A stretch of DNA of 64,000 nt from Allobosea sp. (GTDB taxonomy: Bacteria > Pseudomonadota > Alphaproteobacteria > Rhizobiales > Kaistiaceae). The position numbers and the translations under genes are program-made. The stretch covers positions 62,001 to 126,000 of the forward strand of contig JAFKFV010000010.1 in NCBI GenBank assembly GCA_017307955.1. The letters run 5' to 3'. Shown one piece after another: positions 17,921 through 26,595 of this stretch; position 1 is the stretch's first letter, and each line of letters opens with the position of its first letter. Under the pieces are notes generated by a model that was given only the letters and a program-made list of their open reading frames with translations, searched no databases and was not told where the DNA came from.

Positions 17921-18999
17921 CAGACGGCTCCGGTCACGTCGGCGAGGCGGACCGGCTTGCCGGTCTTCACCGATTCCGCAATGGCGACCATGCCGCGGAC
18001 GCAGGCGAGGCCGTCCTCGATATCGGCGCCGCGCATCGGTGCGCCGTCGAGGATCGTGCGCGCGAAGCCTTCGAGCTGGCGCCGGTAGAAGTGTCCGTCG
18101 GCGCCGAGGACGCGCGAGGTCGCGCCGGTCGACTCGCGGAAGATGTCGACATCGCTCGTCTTGTAATACCAGGGATTGTAGGTCTTGCCGACGACGCTGC
18201 CCTTCTCGCCATAGATCTGGAAACCCTCGTGCCAGTCCATGCGGACCGGGATGGTCAGGTCGAGATGCCCGAAGGCGCCGTTCTCGAAGGCGATGTCGAC
18301 GAACCAGCAATAGGCGTTGAAGCGCTTCTGGAACCGGGCATCGACCTCGGCGATCGGGCCGCCGAAATAGCGGGCGGTGTCGAGGAGGTGGCTGCCATGC
18401 GCCAGCATGAAATAGCGCTGGCGGTCGGCCTTCGGATCGCCGGCCGGGCGCTTGGAGCCGGTGCTGGTCACGATGAGCGGCTGCACGGCGTCGGTCATGG
18501 CGTAGCGATGGGTCGAGTCGCAGTACCAGGCCTTGATGGCGAGGAGTTCGCCTATCTCGCCGTCGATGAAATCCTTGGCGCTTTCGAGGCCGGCATCGAA
18601 GCGCTTCATGTGGCCGACCTGCAGCACCTTGCCCGAAGCGGCGACGTCGGCCTTGAGCCCCTCGATCTCCTCGACCGAAATGCCGGCCGGCTTCTCGGTC
18701 AGGACATGCTTGCCGGCCGAAAGCGCGGCGCGGGCAGCGGGAACATGGAACGCGTCGGCGGTGGCGATGATGACGGCGTCGATCTCGGGATCGGCCAGCA
18801 TCGCGTCATAACTGGAATAAGTCTTCGACGGCGCATGCATCGCGGCCATGCGGGCGAGCAGATCCGGCGCGACGTCGCAGATGGCGGTGAGTTCGGCGTT
18901 CACCGCCTTGTTGGCGCTCTCGAAATGGGCGGCCTGGGCGATCTGCCCGCAGCCGAGCACACCGACCCGCAACCGCCGCTCGTCCTTTGCCACCATCAT
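17920..18999 (-). CDS. Gfo/Idh/MocA-family NAD(P)-dependent oxidoreductase
   Basis: 359 residues. The N-terminal Rossmann fold has GVLGCGQIAQAAHF, and TEKPAG marks the conserved EKP loop. These enzymes oxidise sugars, inositols or glycosides. It is the first gene of the operon dehydrogenase-isomerase-hydrolase-epimerase-ROK kinase. Two adjacent in-frame ATGs occur (18999 and 18996); GGAGAG lies just upstream. The operator candidate at 19023-19041 is directly in front. Confidence 0.88.
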   Translation of the reverse strand: MMVAKDERRLRVGVLGCGQIAQAAHFESANKAVNAELTAICDVAPDLLARMAAMHAPSKTYSSYDAMLADPEIDAVIIATADAFHVPAARAALSAGKHVLTEKPAGISVEEIEGLKADVAASGKVLQVGHMKRFDAGLESAKDFIDGEIGELLAIKAWYCDSTHRYAMTDAVQPLIVTSTGSKRPAGDPKADRQRYFMLAHGSHLLDTARYFGGPIAEVDARFQKRFNAYCWFVDIAFENGAFGHLDLTIPVRMDWHEGFQIYGEKGSVVGKTYNPWYYKTSDVDIFRESTGATSRVLGADGHFYRRQLEGFARTILDGAPMRGADIEDGLACVRGMVAIAESVKTGKPVRLADVTGAV

Positions 19000-19022
19000 G
19001 CTCTCCAGCGCTGTTTCGATTA

Positions 19023-19041
19023 GTTACTTTATTAAAGTAAC
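19023..19041. promoter_or_regulatory. Perfect 19-bp palindrome, probable ROK repressor operator
   Basis: GTTACTTT-ATT-AAAGTAAC is a perfect 8+3+8 inverted repeat and an AT-rich island in a GC-rich region. It lies 24 bp before the start of the sugar operon and just behind the ROK regulator gene. ROK (NagC/Mlc/XylR) proteins bind AT-rich sites with TTT/AAA half-sites, so it is the expected operator. Confidence 0.7.
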
Positions 19042-19074
19042 AAACGAGACGCAAGCCTCACACATGCAGTCCGG

Positions 19075-20274
19075 TCACGTTTCGCCGTCGGCGATGCCGA
19101 GCTCGGGCAGGCCGAAGGCGCGCTGATGGGCGAGAGTCGCCGCGCCGATAGCGCATTCGAAAAGGCCGAGCGAGGACAGGCGGAATTCGGGCATCCGCAT
19201 GCCGGGCACGATGCGCTCCGCGACGTCGCGCTCCAGGATGGGCAGCAGAAGCGGCAGGATCGGCCGCATGACGCCGCCGAGCACGACGGTTGTCGGGTTG
19301 AAGATGTTGACGAGGACGACGATGCCGCGGGCGAGGTGATGGCCGAGCGTCTCGATCGCCGCCAGCGCCCTCGCCTCCCCTTTCTCCGCCGCAGCGGCGA
19401 CCGCCGCCGGCAGCGCGACGAGGTCGGCTAGGCCTGCGCCCTGGTCGTCGCCGGCCTCGCGGGCGAGCGCCGCGAGATTGACGAAGGTCTCGAGGCAGCC
19501 GGTCTGCCCGCAGCTGCAGCGGATGCCGTCCTCCGCGATGCGGATATGGCCGAATTCGCCGCCGGTGCCATAGGCGCCGCGCATCAGCCGCCCGTTGACG
19601 ATCGCGGCGCCGCCGAGGCCGGTGCCGAGCTTGAGGAAAATCGTGCAGAGGCTGGGGAGCTGCGGCTCGGTATAGACGGCGCCGAAGGCCGCCGCGGCGG
19701 CGTTGTTCTCGACGAGCACCGGCAGGTCGGTCGCGGCCGAGAGGAGTTCGGAGAGATTGACCGACTTCCAGCCGAGGATGGGCAGATGGACGACGAAGCC
19801 GTCCAGCGTCACGAGGCCGGGTACCGTGACGCCGACGCCGCGGATGCGCCCGTGATAGCGCGGATCTGCCGAAAGCGCGGCGATCTCGGCGGCGATGATG
19901 GCGACGACCGCCTCGGGCGGTGTTGCGCGCGAGACGCTGCGCTCCGAGGAGGCGACGAGCTGCGCGGCGAGATCGATCAGCGCGAAACGAAGCACCCCGA
20001 CGCCGATCTCGACGCCGAGGAAAAAGGCGCCGTCGGGCGCGAGCGCCACGGCGACGCCGGGGCGGCCCGGCTCACGCCCGGATTCGGAGGCAGCCGGACG
20101 CGCGCCTTCGCTGAGCAGGCCGCGCTCGGCCATCTCGGCCACCAGCCGCGTCACCGTTGCCGGCGTCAGGCGCAATTGGCGGGCCATGTCGGCCCGCGTC
20201 GTCGCGCCCTGCACGCGCAAGAGGCGCAGCAGGCTGCGCTCGTTGACATAGCGGGCAAGGGTCTGGTCGGCCAT
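19075..20274 (-). CDS. ROK-family transcriptional repressor (NagC/XylR type)
   Basis: About 399 residues. The N-terminal winged helix (about 5-65: TTRADMARQLRLTPATVTRLV) precedes a ROK domain with IRCSCGQTGCLETF (zinc site) and the ENNAAAAAFG segment. It lies upstream of the sugar operon on the same strand, with the palindrome between them. ATG 20274 is preferred (AAGGAG upstream); an ATG at 20301 is in frame. It probably represses the 14.6-19.0 kb operon until the sugar or its phosphate binds. Confidence 0.88.
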   Translation of the reverse strand: MADQTLARYVNERSLLRLLRVQGATTRADMARQLRLTPATVTRLVAEMAERGLLSEGARPAASESGREPGRPGVAVALAPDGAFFLGVEIGVGVLRFALIDLAAQLVASSERSVSRATPPEAVVAIIAAEIAALSADPRYHGRIRGVGVTVPGLVTLDGFVVHLPILGWKSVNLSELLSAATDLPVLVENNAAAAAFGAVYTEPQLPSLCTIFLKLGTGLGGAAIVNGRLMRGAYGTGGEFGHIRIAEDGIRCSCGQTGCLETFVNLAALAREAGDDQGAGLADLVALPAAVAAAAEKGEARALAAIETLGHHLARGIVVLVNIFNPTTVVLGGVMRPILPLLLPILERDVAERIVPGMRMPEFRLSSLGLFECAIGAATLAHQRAFGLPELGIADGET

Positions 20275-20333
20275 GGACGGGCGGCTCCTTCGCGCCCTCA
20301 TTAGCCGATGGCTGCGACCCTGTCAGGCGGCGG

Positions 20334-21119
20334 TCAGATGATCGAGCGGCGCGAGGCGATGCCGCCATCGACCGTGACGATCGTGCCGGTGACGTAGCCG
20401 GCGCGATAGGACGACAGGAACACGATGAGGTCGGTTACTTCGCTGACATGGGCGGGCCGGCCGAGCGGATAGGTGCTCTCGAGCTCGCCATAGCGGTTCT
20501 CGTCGCCAAACAGGTCCTTGGCCCGCTTCTTCAGCATGTTGTAGATGCGGTCGGTGTTCACCGGGCCGGGATTGACGCCGACGACGCGGATCTTGTCGTC
20601 GAGGCTGGAACCGCCCAGCGCGCGGGTGAAATGCATCAGGCTGGCATTGCCCACCGCGCCCGCGATGTAGCGCGGATCGGTGACCTCACCGCCATTGCCG
20701 ATATTGTTGATGATGACGCCGCCGCCCGCTGCCTTCATGCGCGGATAATAGAGGCGGCAGAGATTGATATAGCCGAAGACCTTCAGCTCCCAGCCGGCGC
20801 GCCACTTCGCCTCGTCGATATCGAAGAGCGAGCCCGAGGGGATGACACCGGCATTGTTGACGAGAATGTCGACATCGCCGGCCTCGTCCGCCAGCGTCTC
20901 CGCCGCGCCTGCGACCGTCAGGTCGAGCGGGATCAGCGTCACCTCGCGCTCGGGCGCCGTCTCGGCGATGTCGGCCTTGATCGCCGCCAGCTTCTCGGCG
21001 TTGCGCGCCGTGAGGACGACATCGCAGCCCTCCTCCGCATAGGCCTTGGCGAGCCCGGCGCCGATGCCTTGCGAGGCGCCGGTGATGAGCACCTTCTTGC
21101 CGGTCAGTCTGAGATCCAT
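20334..21119 (-). CDS. SDR-family oxidoreductase with non-canonical active site
   Basis: 261 residues. The coenzyme motif GASQGIGAG and the NNAG motif are intact. Tyr151 is present, but the lysine four residues later is Ala155 (YIAGA), and the usual catalytic Ser region reads INNIGNGG without serine. A subgroup of SDRs with the same GNASL motif exists, so it may use a variant mechanism. It ends the minus-strand operon that starts at 31.2 kb, though a 57-bp gap separates it from the next gene. Confidence 0.8.
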   Translation of the reverse strand: MDLRLTGKKVLITGASQGIGAGLAKAYAEEGCDVVLTARNAEKLAAIKADIAETAPEREVTLIPLDLTVAGAAETLADEAGDVDILVNNAGVIPSGSLFDIDEAKWRAGWELKVFGYINLCRLYYPRMKAAGGGVIINNIGNGGEVTDPRYIAGAVGNASLMHFTRALGGSSLDDKIRVVGVNPGPVNTDRIYNMLKKRAKDLFGDENRYGELESTYPLGRPAHVSEVTDLIVFLSSYRAGYVTGTIVTVDGGIASRRSII

Positions 21120-21176
21120 CAACCTCTCCTCAAATGCTGCGGGCGGAGCGCGCGGCCGCCGCCCGGTCGATCGTCT

Positions 21177-22580
21177 TCAATGGGTTTCGCCCGTGCCGGC
21201 GGCGCGGGTCGCCTCCAGCACGGCGGGCAAAGGCACGGGGCGGAGCGGGATGCGCGGCGGGTTGAAGCCGGCCGCGGCGATCTCCGTCCCGCCGAGCGAG
21301 GCGGCGATCTCGGCCACGGCCGAGCCGCAGACGCGGCCCTGGCAGCGCCCCATTCCGGCCCGGGTCCACATCTTGGCGCCGGCGACGGCCCTTGTGCCTT
21401 CGGCGAGGGCGGCGGCGATCTCGCCTCTGGTCACGTTTTCGCAGCGGCAAACGATCGTGTCGTCGTTCGCCAGATCGGCGATGCCGGCGGGCGGCGGCGC
21501 CAGGCGGCCGAGTTCGTGGCCGAATGACCGCGCCGAGGCGAGCGCGCGGACGAGGCGCTTGCGGCGCTCCTCGTTCCCCGGCGACGCGAAACCGAGCCCG
21601 GCGGCTGCCGAGAGACCGGCGAGCGCGCCGGACAGGCGGGCAGGACGCGATCCGGCGATCCCTGTCACCTCTCCGGCGGCATAGACGCCTTCGACGGAGG
21701 TCAGCCCTGTCGCGGGCGACGCGACGCAGTACCAGCCGCCGAGGGCACGATCATAGGCATGTCGGCAGCGCAGCAGCGCCGTCAGCTCGATCATCGGGCG
21801 GAAGCCCCAACCGACGAGCAGCGCGTCGATGCCGTCGATGCGTTCCGACCGCGCGGTGTCGACCGTCCCCGCATCGTCGACCGGCGCGATGCGGATCGCT
21901 TCGACCCGGTCCTCGCCGAGCGCCTCGGTGACGACATGGCCGCGCCGCCAGTTCGGCACCGCGCGCGCAGCCGCGAGGAGGCTCACCGCCTCGGCGATGC
22001 GCGCCGGATGGCGGGCGAGAAGGCCGAGCATCGGAGCGCGCGCTTTGCCCGACTCAAGGAGTAGTTTCGGCGTCGCGTCGATCGAGGCGAGGGTCGCGGC
22101 GACGGCGTAGAGGAAGGGGCCGTTGCCAGCGAGTGCGATGCGCTTTCCCGGCGCAGTCTTGCCGAGCTTGGCGAGACGCTGGCCGGCGCCCGGCGTCATC
22201 ACGCCCGGCAGCGTCCAGCCCGGAAAGGGATAGACGCGGTCCTGCGCGCCGCTCGCCACGACGATGCTGCGGGCCTGGAAGACGACCGGTCCTTCGGCGT
22301 CATGCGCCATGATCTCGCCGCCGGGAAAGGCGGCCCAGACTTCGGCGCCGGAATGGATCGCGACGCCGGCGGCGCGGGCGGCGGCGATCGCCGCGCTGCC
22401 CTCTGCGGACTGCGTCGTCGTCGCGCCGGCGACGGGATCCTGCATCCAGTATTGCCCGCCCGGAGCCGCGCCGGCATCGACGAGGTCGACGCGCGCGCCG
22501 GCACCGGCGGCCGAGGTCGCAGCGGAAAGGCCCGCCGGGCCGCCGCCGACCACGAGGATATCGGTCTCGATGCGCCTCAT
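21177..22580 (-). CDS. FAD/NAD(P)-dependent oxidoreductase with C-terminal BFD-like [2Fe-2S] domain (HcnB/OoxA-like alpha subunit)
   Basis: 467 residues. VVGGGPAGLSAA is the N-terminal FAD fold; a second dinucleotide fold follows at about 140-170. The C-terminal 90 residues have CRCENVT and a later CQGRVCG, the four-cysteine BFD-like cluster of hydrogen cyanide synthase B and opine oxidase A subunits. Together with the next two genes it should form a membrane-independent amine/amino-acid dehydrogenase. Overlaps of 4 nt with the Fe-S gene support a complex. Confidence 0.85.
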   Translation of the reverse strand: MRRIETDILVVGGGPAGLSAATSAAGAGARVDLVDAGAAPGGQYWMQDPVAGATTTQSAEGSAAIAAARAAGVAIHSGAEVWAAFPGGEIMAHDAEGPVVFQARSIVVASGAQDRVYPFPGWTLPGVMTPGAGQRLAKLGKTAPGKRIALAGNGPFLYAVAATLASIDATPKLLLESGKARAPMLGLLARHPARIAEAVSLLAAARAVPNWRRGHVVTEALGEDRVEAIRIAPVDDAGTVDTARSERIDGIDALLVGWGFRPMIELTALLRCRHAYDRALGGWYCVASPATGLTSVEGVYAAGEVTGIAGSRPARLSGALAGLSAAAGLGFASPGNEERRKRLVRALASARSFGHELGRLAPPPAGIADLANDDTIVCRCENVTRGEIAAALAEGTRAVAGAKMWTRAGMGRCQGRVCGSAVAEIAASLGGTEIAAAGFNPPRIPLRPVPLPAVLEATRAAGTGETH

Positions 22581-22837
22581 GACGGCGTGCCCCCGGCGAG
22601 GCCCGTCTCGACCCGCATGCCGTCGCGGATCGGCGTCATGCAGGCGCGGCGGTCGGCGACGCCGTCGATGGTGACGAGGCAGTCAAAGCAGACGCCCATG
22701 CCGCAGAAGAGACCGCGCGGGGCGCCCTCCTCCGTCCGCCGCATCGCCGGTCCGAGCCTATGCATGAGTGCGCCGAGTGGGCGCCCCGCTTCGGCGGGAA
22801 CGGGCTCGCCATCGACGAAGATTGTCACCTCGCTCAT
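22577..22837 (-). CDS. Small (2Fe-2S)-binding subunit (HcnA/OoxC-like)
   Basis: 86 residues. The cysteines are arranged as LFCGMGVCFDC followed by a fourth in RRACM, the plant-type [2Fe-2S] pattern of HcnA-like proteins. It overlaps both flanking flavoprotein genes by 4 nt and should carry electrons between the two flavin subunits. Confidence 0.88.
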   Translation of the reverse strand: MSEVTIFVDGEPVPAEAGRPLGALMHRLGPAMRRTEEGAPRGLFCGMGVCFDCLVTIDGVADRRACMTPIRDGMRVETGLAGGTPS

Positions 22838-23982
22838 GCCGCAGCCCTCTCGGCGAAGCGGTCCGGCCGGTAGATGTCGTCGCGGAATGGTGGCTGCCTG
22901 CCCGCGATGCGATCGGCGATGATGCGCGCCATGCCGAGCGAGCGCACGAATCCCGTGCCGCCATCGCCGGCGGCGATGAAGAGGCCGTCGGGACCGGCCG
23001 CGCCCGTCAGGAAGCGGTCGTCGGGCGTCACCGCCTCGTAGCGGACCCAGGAGCGGAGAAGATCGAGCGCAGCCAGGCGTGGGAAGAGGAAGAGCAGCGT
23101 ATCGACGGAATCATGGACGAAGGCCCGATCCACCTCGGGTACCGCGTCGCGCCCGCCGGCCGCCGTCACGCCGCCTTCGAGGACGGTGTTGAACAGCACC
23201 TGCCCGCTCGCCGCCTGCTGGATCTGCGTATAGCCGGCATCGACGCCGCCTTCGGCCTTGCAGGCGCCGACGACCGTGCGGATGACGGGCCGCGTCGCCA
23301 CCGTGGCCAGGCATTGCGCCTTGCGCGGCACGATGGGCAGATCGACGCCCGCCGTGGCGGCGAGAGTCTGCGTCCAGGGTCCGCCGGCGATCACCACCAG
23401 CGGCGCCTCGAAGCGCCCGAGCGCGGTCTCGACGCCGGTGATCGCACCACCCGACGTGACGAGCCGGGTCGCGGCGGCGCCGGCGACGATCGTGGCGCCA
23501 TCGGCGCGCGCGGCGTCGATGAGCGTTCGGACGGCGAGGAAGGGATTGACGGTGGCGGAGTTCGGCGACCAGGTCGCGGCGACGATGGGGCCGGTCAGCT
23601 CAGGCTCGATGCGCCGCACCGCCTCCGGCTCCAGGAGTTCCGGCGAAAGGCCCGCGGCGCGCTCGATCCCGATCCAGGTCTCAGCCGAGCGCCGCTCGCC
23701 GTCATGCTTCAGGAAGCGCAGCTGGCCGCTGCGGCTGTATTCGAAGCGCGGCGCCTTCTCGCTGAGGGCGGACCATGCGTCGCAGCACCAGGCGAGGAGC
23801 GGCAGTTCCTCCTCGTCCATCATATGCGTGCCGATGCAGGCGAGGCTGGCGCCCGAGACGGCGCCGCCGGGGACGCCCTGCTCGAGCACGGTGACGCGCC
23901 GGCCGTCCGCCGCGAGCGCGGCCGCGACCGCTGCGCCGACGACGCCCGCGCCGACGACGATCGCGTCCGCCCGTGTCACCAT
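22834..23982 (-). CDS. FAD-dependent amine/amino-acid dehydrogenase (DAO fold, HcnC/OoxB-like)
   Basis: 382 residues. The dinucleotide fold VVGAGVVGAAVA starts at residue 8 and the C-terminal GDGGTGFVRS segment closes the DAO-type FAD site. It is the substrate-oxidising subunit of a three-gene unit like those for opines, D-hydroxyproline or glycine (HCN synthase). The substrate here cannot be named. It overlaps the next upstream gene by 7 nt. Confidence 0.85.
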   Translation of the reverse strand: MVTRADAIVVGAGVVGAAVAAALAADGRRVTVLEQGVPGGAVSGASLACIGTHMMDEEELPLLAWCCDAWSALSEKAPRFEYSRSGQLRFLKHDGERRSAETWIGIERAAGLSPELLEPEAVRRIEPELTGPIVAATWSPNSATVNPFLAVRTLIDAARADGATIVAGAAATRLVTSGGAITGVETALGRFEAPLVVIAGGPWTQTLAATAGVDLPIVPRKAQCLATVATRPVIRTVVGACKAEGGVDAGYTQIQQAASGQVLFNTVLEGGVTAAGGRDAVPEVDRAFVHDSVDTLLFLFPRLAALDLLRSWVRYEAVTPDDRFLTGAAGPDGLFIAAGDGGTGFVRSLGMARIIADRIAGRQPPFRDDIYRPDRFAERAAA

Positions 23983-24905
23983 GAGCGGCTCCTCACGGCC
24001 TCGGGCGCCTTCTCCCAGAAGCGCGGATCGACGAGGCCCTTCACCGGGCCGGGCGCATGGCCCTCGACCTCGGCGATCGCCTTCAGCGCCTGCTCCATAT
24101 GGCGCGGGTCCGGATAGCCGAGCCCGTCGGTGAGGGTGGCGCCGGTCAGCGCGAGGGCGCGGATATCGGCTAGCTGTCCCTCCTGCTCCAGCCGGCTCAT
24201 GTCCGGCCGCAGACGGGTCGAGAGCGACAGCGCAGTCTCGAGATCGTGGAAGGCCTTGGTCCAGCCGGCGAGAACGGCGCTCACCACCGCCTGCGTCGCT
24301 TCCGGATAGGTCGCGACGAAGTCGCGGCGGGCGACCAGCCCGTCCTTGATCAGCGATGCGCCATAATCGGCGGCGCGGAAGCAGAGGAAATCGTCGAGCG
24401 AGCCGGAGGCATGCTCCAAATGATGGATCTCGTGATAGGTCGTCATCTGTGCCGCATCCACCTCGCCATCGACCATCGCCTTGACGGTGTCGGTGACGGG
24501 GACGCGCTCATAGGCATCGGATGGGACGCCGGCGCGGTGGAGCATCCAGGTGAGCTCGAGGTCCTCGCGGCCCGGCCAGACGCCGATGCGCCGGCCGGCG
24601 AGATCGCGCAGCCGCTCGATGCCGCGGCTGCGGCGCGCCGGATAGACCAGCGCACTCGCCTGCTGGATCGCCAGAAGAAAGACCAGTTCGTCGGCGCGGC
24701 CGCTTTCCATCATGTGCGCCGGGCTCGCAACGGCGAAGGCGACGTCGCCGTCGAGGACGGCGGCGATCGGTCCCTTGGCGAAATCGAGCGGCACGCAGCG
24801 GATGTCGACGCCGGCGTCGAGGCCGAGGCCCTCATGCTCGGCGATGAGATAGCCGGCGAATTGCGGCTGCGGATGCCAGAGAAGGCGGATGCGGATGGTC
24901 TGCAC
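23976..24905 (-). CDS. NMT1/THI5-like substrate-binding-fold protein without signal peptide
   Basis: 309 residues. The start IRIRLLWHPQPQFAGYLIAEHEGL matches the mature domain of NMT1/SsuA-type binding proteins and resembles its divergent neighbour at 31442. The GTG start is 12 bp after the aldehyde dehydrogenase stop and nothing hydrophobic precedes the domain, so it should stay in the cytoplasm. No permease lies beside it. It may be an intracellular sensor or enzyme, as THI5 itself is an enzyme with this fold, or a binding protein exported in another way. Confidence 0.75.
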   Translation of the reverse strand: MQTIRIRLLWHPQPQFAGYLIAEHEGLGLDAGVDIRCVPLDFAKGPIAAVLDGDVAFAVASPAHMMESGRADELVFLLAIQQASALVYPARRSRGIERLRDLAGRRIGVWPGREDLELTWMLHRAGVPSDAYERVPVTDTVKAMVDGEVDAAQMTTYHEIHHLEHASGSLDDFLCFRAADYGASLIKDGLVARRDFVATYPEATQAVVSAVLAGWTKAFHDLETALSLSTRLRPDMSRLEQEGQLADIRALALTGATLTDGLGYPDPRHMEQALKAIAEVEGHAPGPVKGLVDPRFWEKAPEAVRSRSW

Positions 24906-24917
24906 GGAATGTCCCTC

Positions 24918-26420
24918 TCAGCCGTAGCGCTTGCCGCCGGCGAACCAGTCGTCGAAGCCGGGTGCCGTCGAGACGACGACGTTGCGCTTCCTCTGATAGG
25001 CCCTCAGCGCGTCCCAGCCGTTTTCCTTGCCGTAGCCGCTGTCGCCGAAGCCGCCCCAGATCGAGCGCGGGTCGTTCTTGTGGTGATCGTTGATCCAGAC
25101 CATGCCGGCGCGGATGCGGCCCGCGACGCGGTGCGCCCGCGCCACGTCGCGCGTCCAGACCGATGCGCCGAGCGCATAGGGGCTGTCATTGGCGAGCAGC
25201 AGCGCCTCGGTCTCGTCGGCGAAGGGCGTCACGGAGGCGACGGGACCGAAGACCTCCTCGCGGAAGAGCGCCATCTCCGGCGTCACGCCATCGAACACCG
25301 TCGGCTCGACATAGAAACCCTGCGCGAAAGGCTCGGGGAGCTCCGGCACGCCGCCGCCCGTGACGCAGCGCGCGCCCGCCTTTGCCGCGCCGTCGATGTA
25401 GGCGAGCGAGCGCGCCTGCGAGGCAGCCGAGATCACCGGCCCCATATCGGTCGCAGGATCAGCGGGATCGCCGACGCGCAGCATCCGTGCCCTGCGCGCC
25501 AAGGCCTCGACGAAGGCGTCGTGGACCGAGGCCTGGACGAGGAAGCGGCTCGCGGAAACGCAGGTTTGTCCCGATGCGACGAAGGCGGCGAAGGCGGCGC
25601 CGGCCGCGGCCTCCTCGATATCGGTGTCGGCAAAGACGACGACCGGGGTCTTGCCGCCGAGCTCCAGCGTGCAGGGCACCAGCCGCGCGGCGGCGGCGGC
25701 CGCGACGCGCTTGCCGGTCGCGGTGCCGCCGGTGAGATCGATATGACGCACGGCGGGCGCGGCGCAGACGAGCGCGCCCGTCGTGCCGTCGCCCGTGACG
25801 ACATTGACGACGCCTGGCGGCAGGCCCGCCTCGCGGCACCAGTCGGCGAAGAGCAGCGGCGTCGCCGGCGCCAGTTCCGACGGCTTGATGACGACGGTGT
25901 TGCCGGCGGCGAGCGCGGCGGCGAGCTTCTTCACGAGGATGAGGATCGGATGGTTCCAGGGTGTCAGGAGCGCGCAGACGCCATGCGGCTCCCACGCCGT
26001 ATAGGCGAGGAAGCCGCCGCGCAGGCGGTTCGATTCCCCCTCGAGGCCGGCTGCGATGCCGCCGAAATAGTCGAGCCATTCCGGAATGCGGCTCATCTGC
26101 GCGCGCATCTCGCGGATCGCCCGGCCGGTGATCGCCGATTCGAGGCTCGCCAGCGTTCCGATCCGCGCGCGGACGATCTCCGCCACGGCGCGGAGATGCC
26201 GCCCGCGATCGAGCGGATCGAGCGCCGCCCAGGCCGGGAACGCCGCCTCGGCCACCGCCACCGCGGCGTCGACATCGTTAGCATCGGCGATCGGCACTTG
26301 CCCGAAGACTTCACGGTTCGCCGGGCTTGCGACCTCGATGCGACCACTGCCTGACGCCTCGCGCCAGGCACCGCCGATATGGAGGAGGTTGCCAGCGAAC
26401 ATGTTCTGACGCTCGCTCAC
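24918..26420 (-). CDS. NAD(P)-dependent aldehyde dehydrogenase
   Basis: About 500 residues. The general-base Glu is in TLELGGKTP, the catalytic Cys in ASGQTCVSASR, and PWNHP marks the cofactor site. It resembles betaine/aminoaldehyde-type dehydrogenases. The GTG at 26420 has GGGAGG 5 nt upstream and is preferred over the ATG at 26438. The repeat at 26445-26576 lies just before it in the operon. Confidence 0.88.
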   Translation of the reverse strand: MSERQNMFAGNLLHIGGAWREASGSGRIEVASPANREVFGQVPIADANDVDAAVAVAEAAFPAWAALDPLDRGRHLRAVAEIVRARIGTLASLESAITGRAIREMRAQMSRIPEWLDYFGGIAAGLEGESNRLRGGFLAYTAWEPHGVCALLTPWNHPILILVKKLAAALAAGNTVVIKPSELAPATPLLFADWCREAGLPPGVVNVVTGDGTTGALVCAAPAVRHIDLTGGTATGKRVAAAAAARLVPCTLELGGKTPVVVFADTDIEEAAAGAAFAAFVASGQTCVSASRFLVQASVHDAFVEALARRARMLRVGDPADPATDMGPVISAASQARSLAYIDGAAKAGARCVTGGGVPELPEPFAQGFYVEPTVFDGVTPEMALFREEVFGPVASVTPFADETEALLLANDSPYALGASVWTRDVARAHRVAGRIRAGMVWINDHHKNDPRSIWGGFGDSGYGKENGWDALRAYQRKRNVVVSTAPGFDDWFAGGKRYG

Positions 26421-26444
26421 GCAGGCCTCCCGTCGCATGGAGAC

Positions 26445-26576
26445 ACCCTCACCCCAGCCCTCTCCCGCAAGCGGGCGAGGGGGCGCCGGCAGCAGCGGTG
26501 GCGAACTGCTTCAGACGCCTCAACCGGCTCCAACGAACCCCCTCTCCCGCTCGCGGGAGAGGGTTGGGGTGAGGGT
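26445..26576. repeat. Paired palindromic repeat element, copy 1 (about 132 bp)
   Basis: The ends ACCCTCACCCC and GGGGTGAGGGT are inverted; inside each is a CTCTCCCGC...GCGGG(C/A)GAG hairpin. The same architecture recurs at 36481-36610. This is a REP/MITE-like element of the kind common in Hyphomicrobiales. It sits in the gap between the LLM monooxygenase and aldehyde dehydrogenase genes and could affect mRNA stability there. Confidence 0.8.
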
Positions 26577-26595
26577 CCTGTCCGCCGCCCGATCA

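Noticed and set aside
24246..26354. Open frame of 702 codons on the plus strand
   Set aside because: Antisense to the binding-fold protein and the aldehyde dehydrogenase, both clear by motifs; composition is that of a shadow frame.
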